Shown here: one piece after another, positions 12,201-22,229 of the stretch
Position numbering within the stretch: position 1 is the first letter of the stretch
How the letters are laid out: every line of letters starts with the position of its first letter
Assembly: GCA_032358165.1 (NCBI GenBank)
Contig: JAALGY010000012.1
Coordinates: forward strand, 3,348,001-3,412,000
Direction of reading: 5' to 3'
Origin: Diplosphaera chodatii
Lineage: Eukaryota > Chlorophyta > Trebouxiophyceae > Prasiolales > Stichococcaceae
DNA length: 64,000 nucleotides
Position numbers and translations under genes: made by a program
The notes under the pieces: model-generated
Database searches by the model: none
Seen by the model: the letters and a program-made list of their open reading frames with translations, nothing else
Told to the model about the DNA's origin: nothing

Positions 12201-14507
12201 TCGTGCCAAACAGCGGCCGCTTCACGCTGCTGGGCTGCGTGGCTGCATTGGCGCAGGTTCGCACGGTCTGGTTGAGGCAGGCGGTGACGGCCTCGCTCCA
12301 GGGCTGCCACGCCGGCCACGCCGTGAGTTCCTCGGCTGGCTTGTCAATCAGGTGCCGCCACACGGACGTCAGCGCCTGCGCGAGCAGGTGCGCGCGGGCC
12401 GCGAGCAGCATGAGCTCACGAGCGCTGTGCATGTTGCCCCCCGCTGCCGCTGCTGCGCAGCTGCTGCCGCCGCCGCCGCCGGAGCCAGCTGCCGAGCTGC
12501 CGGCCGGGCTGCCACCCCTGCTGCTGCCAGCAACGGTGCCTGGCGCCTCATCCCGGCTGATTGCCGTCGAGAGCTCGGCCACAGCAGCTTCGAGAGTGCA
12601 GCTGATGCGCCCCAGGTGCCGCTGCTGCTGGTCCCGGTAGGCTGCGCCGTACTGCAGGGGGGCCCCGATCGCCGCTGAGACCGCCGGGTCTGCTTCGTCC
12701 GCTTCGCTGCGCACGCCCGCACAGTAGTGCAGCAGCGCCTGCGCCGCCGCCAAGCCGGAGGCGAACAGCTCGTCGACGTTGCTGCTGCTGATTTTGCCGT
12801 CGGCGGCGGCGCCGCCCCAGCCGATGCGCTTGCCGGCGCTCGGGTCCTCGACAGCCAGCGTGGCGGCCGCGACCGCCGCGTGCCCCAGCACCGCGGCCCA
12901 GGCTGCCTGCGCTTCGTCGCCTTGCGCCCCGGGGCTGCCTGCCGCTTCACCTGCAGCCGCCGCCGCTGCGGTGTCGGGCGCTGCATCCGGCTCAGAAGGC
13001 CCGGCCGCTGCACCAGCGGCTGAGCCTCCAGCCCTGCTGCTGCTGCTGCCTCCAGCGCTGCTGGTGGCCTCTATAGCGGCAGCGGGCGGCGCTGCTCTGC
13101 TTTCAGGGTTGAGGCATTTTGCGCAACAGCCGGCCACGAAGCGCAGCAGCGGCGGCCCGAGCCCCGGCGTGCCCCCGTTGTTGGCCACTTCCTCCGCCAG
13201 CTGCGCCGTCGAGGTGGCCAGCGACAGGCACTCGGCCTCCCGGCCCGCTGCCAGGGCCGGCTCATCGAGCCACAAGCTGAGCAGCCTGCGGCGGCACGGC
13301 CACGTGTCACTACTCAGGCTTCCCAGCCACTGGGCAGGACTGCAACAGCAGGTGATCGCATCCAAGCACAAGGATGCTGGCGAACCGCCGCTGCACAGCG
13401 GAGCGTCAAAGCCAGCAGGAGGTCCCAAGCAGGCGTCACTGCAGAGCGCTTGCACCCAGGGAAAAGCGCCAGCTGCCACGTGGCACCGGGACATGTGTCC
13501 AGCGCTGGTCAAGGACGACGTGACTCGAGGCAGAGAGGCACCACCAGTGCAGCGCTGCTCTCAGTGCTGTAAAACCCGTGCACAGTCGCTTCTTTGCAGG
13601 CACAGCAAGCGCAGTGCCGGAGCCAGAATAGCCAGACGACAGAATGCTGTGCGCGCACCGCAGGCAGGTGGGCGCGGCGACGTTCAGGTGCACGAACACG
13701 TGCTGCAGCTGCCGGGGGTCGGTGTAGGCCCGCGCCGCTGTCAGCAGCGCCCGGCACAGCGTCGCGACTCTGTGCGCCACCTCCGGGCCCGCTTCAGCGG
13801 CGAGCTGCGGGCGAAACAGCGCCTCACTGAGGTCCACCATCCCGTCGCTCAGCAGCCACTCCGGGGCCTGGGCGCGCGCGGCAGCCTGCGCGTCCTGCGG
13901 CGAAGTGTGCAGGGCGCGTCTGCCCCGTGTTGCCGTGCTGGCTGGCCATGCATCACCTTCTGGTTGAGATGCGCCTCCTGCGGGGTTTTGCGGTGCAACA
14001 GGTTTTGCGGTGCGCTGCCGGCAGCTGTCCGGAGGCGCACGCCTGCCAGCTGGACCGAGCGATATGTGGGATGACGTGAGCACGCCGTCAGCAAGAGGCC
14101 CACACCTTGGCAATCTGCTCGGCCTGGATGCGCAGCTGGTTCAGCGCGGCGCTGGCTTCGCCGACCGTCCCAATGACAGCAGTCGCCACCAGCCGACATG
14201 ACAGCATCCGCCTCAGATACACCTTCTGCTCCTGGGGGGTCCTGCACCCATGTGGCGTCGCTGAACGGTCATGCGCTGCGGCACTGCCCGGATCCGCGAC
14301 TGCGGCTGCAATGCCAGCTGCGCCCAATCTCCATGAATTTGAAGTGCCGCTGATGCCTTTGTTGCATGCAGCAGTGCCAAGCAAGCCTGCGGTTGTCCTG
14401 AGCTGCGCTTATGGCATGGCGCACCTCACCACCGGCTTGTTTTTCCTGACATCCTGCGCCATCTTCAAGTACTGCTGTTGCCGCTCCTCGCTCGATTTGG
14501 GTGCCAT
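9294..14507 (-). CDS. U-box domain protein, putative E3 ubiquitin ligase (intact copy 2)
   Basis: Eleven exons: 14430-14507, 14106-14231, 13659-13894, 12175-13285, 11794-12064, 11452-11613, 10758-10969, 10423-10527, 10139-10255, 9691-9909 and 9294-9470. The frame is open for 937 residues and ends in TAA. The start MAPKSSEERQQQYLKMAQDV is the only early Met in frame. The first ~600 residues are Ala/Leu-rich helices with Gly/Ser insertions, perhaps ARM/HEAT-like, but no named repeat was recognised. A basic stretch, RRKGPQKQKAKELLPDR, could be a nuclear signal. The C-terminus is a U-box: GWMRCPITQ, EVMRDPVLCEADGQTYER, AITAWLQQHG and LIPNHTLRSII contain the family's hydrophobic core, Pro, and E2-contact region. 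U-box proteins transfer ubiquitin from E2 to substrate without zinc. The substrate is unknown. The U-box is split by an intron at 9471-9690, at the same codon as in copy 1. Function is inferred from the U-box only. Confidence 0.88.
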
Positions 14508-15271
14508 GGCGGCAGCTGTGCTCTGACTCAGCTCCTGCGGCTCAGAATGACTGCAGCTGCGCACATTGCGCTCGCAGGTTGCAGCAGAACATCTGCATTT
14601 GGCACGACCAGCTGCCACACATGCGGCGCCGGTGTCATGACAATATGTGGTTCTGACTGACAGTCAGCCTAGGCATAACCAGCAATGTGCTCGCCGAATG
14701 TAGCGGTGAAGCAACCTGAGCCCCGGAAGGTAAATCCGTACGTACCAAATTTGTGTGCACCCCGGGCCGGCAGCAGCTGCTCAGAATGATGAATTAGTAT
14801 TTCAGGGGTCTTCAAGGGGGTCACCTCACCTACGTTAGTCATTAAAACCACAGCACCTTCGCGGCGGTTGCCGAGGTCCAGCTAGCCTCACGTGCGCTGA
14901 CAGGCAGTTTGCGCGGCTGCTGTGGAGCAAGCATTCACCGCGTTGATTGGTCTGATCCGCAACGTGGGTGTGGTCATGCTGTAGCTGGTCCAGCTGATAC
15001 TGTGCCGCTGAAGCCGCTTGGGTTTCTGTCAGCAACAGGGCTTGCGACAACAGGGCCTCATTTGTCACCGTCGTGCAGAGGCAGCACCTCAGCTGCCATG
15101 ACGGGATCGATGTCCCAGTATTCAGGTGAATCTGCCAGCTGTCTGTGAGATAGCTCCAGCCTGATCCCGCGATGGTGGACTTGCAGACAGTTTCTGGTTG
15201 TCGTTCACCCGAGGCTTGCTGTGTCCCCAGCTGCAGGTCTGCTGAGAAGCAGCGCAGTACGAGAAGATATC
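14508..15271. promoter_or_regulatory. Divergent intergenic region, U-box gene and BASS4-like gene
   Basis: This 764-bp gap separates two start codons facing away from each other, so it should hold both promoters and 5' UTRs. An inverted CCAAT (ATTGG) is near 14944. No longer motif, repeat or coding region is supported. Confidence 0.55.
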
Positions 15272-16190
15272 ATGCTGCATCATCAATTGAGAGTAGGAGC
15301 TGTGGCAAAACCGCAGCAGACCCAGCTGAACAGACAGCGCCGCTCCGCTTGGCGGCTCTCGCACACAGGCCGCGTGCAGACGGTGTCAGCTGCTGGCAGC
15401 AGCTCCCAGAACAGCCTGGAAGGGCAGCCAGGCCTGCAGGCGGCGATCAGCAGTGTCGGCGCCCGTGTCGAGCAGACAGCACAGCAGCTGCGGGACACAC
15501 TGAACGGCACCGCTGCCGGAAGCGGCTCAAATGTCGATCCGCAGCGCGGTAAGCGGCGGCGCGACAGCCGGCGGCTGCGGCAGCTGGAGGCAGATGCCGC
15601 CGAGAACCTGGCGGTGGCGAAGCAGGCGCTGGCCGAGGCCGGCCGCGCCGGCGCAGCCGCCAGCTTTGAGCGCGCCAAGCAGGTATGGTGTGACCTGGCG
15701 CTCACGCTCAATATTGTCCAGAAGGAAGGAAAGGAAAGGCACTACTGTGCTTTGGACCCTGGTTCCTAGACTTGTGCCAGACGTGGCTAGTCTCCATATG
15801 AGCACTTGGCCATGTCCCACTACACAGGATCTGGGCATGGCGGCGCAGCTGGCGATCAAGCACCGCCACAGGGCGGCCGATGCACTGCGGCGGGCCGACA
15901 GCGGCGGTGGCGTGCGCTCAGTCACGGCCCGCGCCACCAACGGCAGCAGCGGGTCAGGCGACGACGCCAGAAGCGGAAGCAGCGGCAGCGGCGGCGGCCC
16001 GCTCGGCAGTGTGCTGAGCCGCCTGCGCAGCGGCAGCGACAAAGGCAGCGGCAGCACCGATGCAGTCAGAGGCGGAGACAGCGGTCAAGCGGGTGGCAAC
16101 GGCGGCAGCACCAGCAGCAGCATCGACGGGCTGCTTCCAGATGTGCTCGGCCGCTGGCGCAGCAGCAATGATGGCGATGGTGCTGACAAT

Positions 16191-16223
<33 letters not shown>

Positions 16224-19200
16224 GGCGGTGGGGCAAGCGAACATGTGCAGAGCAGCGGCAGGGGACGGCTGTCAGGCGTCTTTGATCGTCTGCGCAGCAG
16301 TGTTGACGGCAGCACCGATGGCGACGGCAGCCAGGCAGGCGCAGCTCCGCGCCGAGATGCCGACGGCGGCAGCAGCAGCAGCGGTGGCAGCGGCAGCAGT
16401 CCGGTGCTTGGTATACTCAGCCGCTGGAAAGGCAGTGACAGCACCACCAATGGCGATGGCAGCAACAGCAGCAATGGTGGCGAGGCAGGCCAGGGTGCAG
16501 ATGGCAGTGGTGGCGAGACGGCTGGCTTCGTCTCCAGGCTTCAGCAGCGTGCCACCAAGGTCAGCCCGCTTCCAGCAACTTGCTGGACGCCTGACATAGT
16601 AGTTGCAGAGGCACTGCTGTGCCGCTGTTGGTCATGCATGTCTGCATAATGTGATGAGGTAGCCCTCAGCACCAGATGTGGAAGGCGGGGCAGTCCTGCA
16701 CGGGTAAGTGATGCTGCTGAGGGTCATCGCCATTGACCAGCCCAATGCTGCACCTGAGACCCGCCTGTGACGCGACGCACACGTGTCTGCTGCAGGTGGC
16801 AAGCGTGGCGTCCAGCTCAGCGGCGCAGGGCGGCGCGGGCTTCCTGGATGCCGCGGGGGCTGGGCTCTCCAATGCGGGAGAGCAGCTGCAGCGTGCCGCT
16901 GACAACCTGCCCTTCAGGTGAGCGCCCTGGCTGTGCTCATCTGACTTTCAGATGCACTTTGCAGTGAATTGCACTGAAAGCCTGGATACTTTGCTGTCTC
17001 AGCACTGGCCTGCTGCATGCATGTGCTGGCCCCTTGCCACAGCACTCGTGGCGGCAGCAGTGCCGACACCTTGGCGTGAACCGGCATTCCATGCCCCAAC
17101 GCTTATCCATGCAGAGTTCGGAAGCCTTTGTGAATGGCTCCACACTGTAAACGAGCGTTCCTCAGTATGTGTGTTTTCATTGGTGCAGCACCGACGGGGA
17201 TGGCCAGGAGGCTGATGCTGCGCCGGCAGCCGAGCTGCGGGACGACGAGTCAAACGTGGGCATGGCTGCGGGCGCGCGGGTGTCGCTGGACCGTGTGGAG
17301 CGCCAGCGGCTGCCGGCCGCGCTGCTGGCGGCGCTGCTTGCTGGGTAGGCACCCGAATCTGGAGCTCAGCGTCTGGGAGATAGGTTCTCGGGGTTTTAGC
17401 GAGTGCTCACCGCGACAGGCTGCTGGCGGCGCTCTGGGTGGCGCTGCTTACCAGGTGAGGATGGGATCATAGGTCTGTTTAGAGCGCTGTCATGTCATGC
17501 TGGCCGTATCAGGCGGCATTGGGGCTGCCGGCGCGGCTTGCTAGTGCGGATGTCGAGCCTGGCCCATCTGCGCGGTAGCGCGAGCACGGGCAAGACATGG
17601 CGCTGCAAATGGCGTGCGTAGCCCGTGCACGTAATGTTCATTCAAGCAGCAGAATGGCCCGCTGACGGGGGTGCCTGCATCGGCAGGTGCCTGAGGCCGG
17701 AGTGGGGCGCTGCCGTGCCCTTCGGGGGGCCCTGGCTGCAGGCTGCGCTGCTGGCTGGCGTCTTCTTCCTGTACGGTGAGCCAGCCTTGGATCTTGAGCT
17801 TGCAGGACTGTGGCGCTGCAATTTGGACTGCGCATACCTGCTGTTTTGACCGGGCGCGGTCTTGCGCATTAAGGGTTGCATGGCTGACATGTAGCACTGC
17901 GGTTCGGGACACCCGCCGTTACTTCACAGCGCAATGGGTGTCTGCAGGCCTGAACTTTGGGCGCACGGCGCTGTTTGCCGGTGACGCGCTGTACGCCTGG
18001 GGCAGCCTGGCGCTGCAGCACGCCAACAACCTGCGCCACCGGTGCGACTCTGGGACATGCGGCGACTAAGCGCAGGGAGCCTCGCATGTTAGGCAGTGCA
18101 GCTTCGGTGCAGCAGCGGCACAGCGCCATGCATGCCAGGTCCTGATGCTCCTGGCCTGATGTAGAGGCTGGTGTGCGGCTCAGGAAGTCATGTGGCACAG
18201 AACCTGCCAGCGGTTGCTGTCTGGTCTGAACACGCTGTTCAGCGCGGCCATTGCTGCAGGTACATCTGGCCGCGCTCGAAGCTGCAGTCGACCATGCGGG
18301 AGTTGAAGCTGCAATCGAAGAGCAGCGTGCTGGTGCTGCAGGTATATATTGCAGATGCATCCCTGCAGTATGTGCGGGTCGAGCAGATGTCGGAGTCTGT
18401 GTGGCATCGAAGCATGTACCAGGCAGTTTGTCACTTGTACCAAGGTGCAACAGCCGCAGCAAGTGTAGCAAGCTCTCCAGTGTTGCTTTCTGCTGTCCAC
18501 CCAACATTACGTTGCTCATGCGCTCCCCGCAACACCGCTCTTCAAATGCTACAGGGTGTGCAGTCGCGGCGGGGCGAGGCCGCCAAGGCCCTGCTCAGCT
18601 GGCCGGCGGCGCTGTGGGCGGCGGCCTTCTCGCTGCTGCTGTCCCCCCTGGCGGCGCTGACCGTCCGGGCGATGCCGCTGGCGGGCGCGGCCCCGGGCCT
18701 GGCGCTGGGCCTGGCCGCCTGGTACTGCGTGCCGACCACGCTGTCCCGCAGCATCGCGCTGACCGAGGTGCTGACCCGTTCTGCTTCACCGCTGACGCGT
18801 CTGAGATCGGACCCAGCGCGCCGAAGATGCGTGTAGCTTGCTGTAGAGGCAGCTTCACGGGCGCCACATCTCTGCGACAAGCTCTGGATCTAACTGTCTC
18901 ATCAAAGAATGCAGTGAGGACGGCCTGGTCTCTATGTTGCATTGGCCCTGCCGTGTTTTGTCAACAGCTGGGTTGCGAACGGTCAGGAAGGTCCCCGTCA
19001 GAGCGACAACAGCCGTGCGCACACACATCACAACCAAGCCGGCCCTGACATGTTCCCAAGGCCACCCTGCAGCGGGCGGGCGGCAACACGGCCTTCGCGC
19101 TGCTGACGGCGGTGGGCGCCAACATCGCGGCGCTGGCCACGGTGCCGCTGCTGGTCGGCCTGCTGCTGGGGGGCCTGCTGCCTCAGGGCGTGGCCGTGCC

Positions 19201-20903
19201 GGCACCCGGCATCGTGCTGGCGGCGCTGCTGCGGCTGTGCGTGCTGCCGCTGGGGGCGGGCGTCGCGGCTCGGCGCTGCTTCCCAGGTGCGAAGCGTCAG
19301 AGAGCTGCAAGATTCAGCAGCAAGCGTTCGGCTCCCGGCGTCGGGATGCATGGCAGTCTTGCCGCGATCTTGCCGCGATGTGAAGCAGCTCCTGGCCCTA
19401 CCTCTGCTGCGGGACACGGCAGTCTAAGCCAACCAGAAGCGGCTCTGCTGCTGCTGTCCATCGGCAACGCTTGTCCAGCACGCTGCCGATCTTGCAGTAA
19501 CATCTTGGAGCTTCGTGGGCAGGACCTGAGGCCCGATAGTTGGTGTCTCTGTTCCACAGCGGTGGCGAAGGCGGTGGACCGCCACAACCGGCCGCTGAGC
19601 TACGCGGGCACCGCGGCGCTGGCGGCCACGGCGTGGCTGGCCATCAGCCGCGGGCTGGCGGCGCCCGGCGCCGCCCCCGTGCCGCCGCTGATGCTGCTGA
19701 AGGTGACAGCTCCGCCACTGGTCCACATTAACAGCCTGGTTCCGATGGCGGTGTGCCTGTGATCGTTGCTGCACTGAAGCCAGCGCCTGCGACGCCGGCG
19801 GCAGCGGTCTCTACTGGCGGTGCTCACACGGCAGGCAGACAGACCAGCTGTGTTAAACCCACCTCAAGAAGCTGACCTCCTGCATGACGCATGCCTGCAG
19901 ATTGCTCTGGCGGCCGCGGCGGCGCACGCCGCGTTCCTGGGCCTCAACACCCTGGTGGTCCACAGGTGCCGGCTGGGCGGCAACGGCGAGCCCGAGTCCT
20001 ACCTGTACGAGGGGTCCGCCTTCGACGAGGAGGCGCACCAGGCGCAAGGTGTGCGGCGTCAGCAAGCCCTTCCAGTGACCCGCATGCTGATCCACAGCAG
20101 CATGTCGACTTCATGTGTGGAGCCTGCCGCGCCTGCCCCTGTGCTGTGCATGAGACAAGTGGGTCGAGCTGAAGAGCGACCAAATCAACAGCTTCACCTT
20201 CCACTCTGTGTGTGTGTCACCTTCGAGCGGGATGCATTGGGCTGAGCATGTGAAGGCATATAGCTTCCATGCAACATGTGGACAGTAAACGCGCCTATCT
20301 CAGCATGCTGCTGTGCCCCCCACCCTGCAGCGCTGGCGGTGGAGCGGGCGGCGGTCATCGTGGCCTCGCAGAAGACGCTGCCGGCGGCGCTGGCCCTGGT
20401 CGGCCTGTTCTGCACCTCAGGTGCAGCCATGCCCCAGCTTGCGGTGTCCAGTTGCACACACAGCTCTGGGGCTTGGACGGGGGTGCTGCCTGGCAGGGGC
20501 TGCAGCTGCAGGACCACCCTGCAGCACTGCAGCAGAATGCCTCGACCACCCTGACAGTGGCAGCGCCCCCGAGGACACACATCCGCTAGGACCACCAGGC
20601 TCATGCTGACGGTGGAGTCCCGAGTCCTTGCCGTAATGACCCTGAGCAGGCGGGGCCGGCGCCGGCGGCACAGCGCTGTGGCTGGCGACCGGCGGCGGCA
20701 GCGCGGGCAGCGGCGCGGCGCTGTGCGGCGCCGCCACCGCCGCCGCCGTGGCCGCGCACCTGGCGCAGACGGCGGTGGACTTCGCCACGGGGTGGGCCTG
20801 GCTGCGGCTCGACCCCCGGGCGGCGAAAACCGCCGAGCGCACGAGGAAGGCCGCACAGAAGGCGGGGTTTGGCGGCGACGACTCGGCGCTCACCACCGCG
20901 TGA
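15272..20903 (+). CDS. BASS4: BASS4/SLC10A7-type Na+/metabolite symporter with long repeated N-terminal extension
   Basis: Fourteen exons: 15272-15682, 15828-16559, 16796-16917, 17189-17344, 17419-17454, 17687-17775, 17948-18041, 18260-18341, 18555-18767, 19073-19286, 19560-19702, 19901-20048, 20331-20420 and 20650-20903. Phases agree throughout; 927 residues. The C-terminal half has the multi-span SLC10A7/BASS4 core: VPTTLSRSIALTE followed by RAGGNTAFALLTAVGANI, then VIVASQKTLPAALALVG and AAHLAQTAVDF. These match the conserved TTLSSG-LT, AGGN and SQKTLP blocks of plastid BASS4. Residues 1 to ~45 look like a chloroplast transit peptide (MLHHQLRVGAVAKPQQTQLN, rich in Arg, Gln and Ser). Residues ~90-165 are amphipathic or coiled-coil helix. 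Residues 196-381 hold five spaced motifs in Ser/Gly/Asp linkers, described separately. BASS proteins import organic anions or metabolites with sodium; the substrate here is unknown. Transporter family assignment is strong. Joining both halves in one gene rests on splice-phase agreement. Confidence 0.85.
16002..16550 (+). repeat. Five-fold ~45-residue protein repeat inside the BASS4-like N-terminus
   Basis: Within exon 2, five short motifs are seen: LGSVLSRLRSGSD (residue 196), LPDVLGRWRSSND (240), LSGVFDRLRSSVD (285), LGILSRWKGSD (331) and GFVSRLQQR (370). The cores SRLRS, GRWRS, DRLRS, SRWKG and SRLQQ begin at residues 201, 245, 290, 335 and 373. The spacing is therefore 44, 45, 45 and 38, and Leu and Trp alternate after the Arg. 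Linkers are Ser/Gly/Asn/Asp-rich with DGDG or NGDG runs. A Ser homopolymer lies near 16194-16222, encoded mainly by AGC. Confidence 0.85.
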
Positions 20904-22229
20904 AGACGAAGCCTGTGGCATGACGAAGCATGTAGCATGAAGACAAGTTTCAAGATGGAGTGTGGGCAAGTTTTTGCACAGGCGTCAGTCAGACACTCAG
21001 TGAGTGCAGAGTTCCCGGCCGCTGCAGTACAGTAGCCACTCAGGTAGAATGGCACCGTAGGTGTTGGATCTGGGCATAGCATATACAGCAGTTGTCTGCA
21101 TCGTTCGTCGGGATGTCCAGTACGTTGCAAAGGCCAGGTAGTCTGACGACATGATGAGTTTGCGAGCAGCTGTATGGCCAGCACTAGTGCTGGCAGCACC
21201 TCCAGAATTGGGTCTATCTGTGCGGTCACAAATATATGGTGGCGGCTGTGAACCTGAAGCTGGTTACTGTCGGTGAGTATACTTTGAAGGTTGGGCATGT
21301 GCCTGCTAGTGTCAGCACATCTGGAAACTCCTTTGGCTTGTGTGCTAGGCACTCTGGAGGGCTAGGCACTCTGGAAATAGTGTCGAAGTTTGTCTGTGAC
21401 AGCATCGCTGTCGAACTCTGGGTAACAGCTTCATACCAGACAGGACCATCAAAAGGACCACAGTCAACAAAGCAACTGCAATCGTCTGGCATGGATATAC
21501 CACTGTAACTAAATAGCAGGCTGAGCTCAGACCCCAGCAAAACGGATCAACAGGACGTACAGATTGCGTACAGTCATTGCAGAAACTTGCACTGTCTGCA
21601 GGACGCCTGCCTTTGCATCGGCGTCACAAAAGTTGCAAGTGCATGCCTTCGTACAAGCCACAGGCGCCTGCGCATCTGTTTGCATTGCAGAATGCTTGTA
21701 ACCAGCCTCGCTGACAGGTACTATGGTATCTCAGCACACCTTTGGTCGTACTCAGGTGATGCCATCTGCAGCACCAAATTAAAAAGAGACAGGACAGCCC
21801 AGCCATGGGCGACCGGCCGTATAGCTGCGTGCAACCATCGGTCTGAAGTACAACAGAGCAGTGCTGTGTGCCCCAGGAAACGCCACTGTGTCGCTATTGG
21901 GGGTCTTGGTGTGCGCTCTTGTTCACCCATTGTGCAGAGCCTCAGTCTGGTGGCATTTGAGCGGAAGATCTTCCGTCCAAATGCGCCTTCTCCCTCAGCT
22001 GCCACGCTGTCCCTGCGATGCTGCAGCCGCTGCGCGCCTGCCCACTGCGCGGGCAGCTGTGCTGGGTGCCTGGACAGTGTCACATCGCAGCCGGCCGCCC
22101 GCACGCTGCTCTGCTTCCTGCAGCCCCATGCTGCGCCCCCTGGAGCATGTAGCAGCTGCAGCGGCTTGCTCCGCCGAATGGCGCAGCCGCCCTGACGGCG
22201 GCAGCTGTGAAGGGTTTAAGGATTGAGGC
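20904..22229. other. Convergent intergenic region with an unassigned GC-rich island
   Basis: This lies between two 3' ends. The first kilobase is AT-richer and shows only a 15-bp direct repeat (GCTAGGCACTCTGGA at 21344-21358 and 21361-21375). From about 21960 to 22220 the base composition becomes gene-like and several overlapping frames are open, the longest 21861-22226 on the plus strand. None has a recognisable domain or a convincing splice partner, so no gene is called. It may be the MYB gene's 3' UTR. Confidence 0.5.

Noticed and set aside
15954..16474. Long antisense open frames opposite the Ser/Gly repeats
   Set aside because: They are by-products of AGC/GGC-rich codons on the plus strand and give only Ala- or Leu-rich homopolymers with no start or splice context.
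21236..21508. 90-codon frame as a small gene
   Set aside because: Composition is AT-richer than coding exons here, no domain is seen, and the region overlaps a short direct repeat between two 3' ends.
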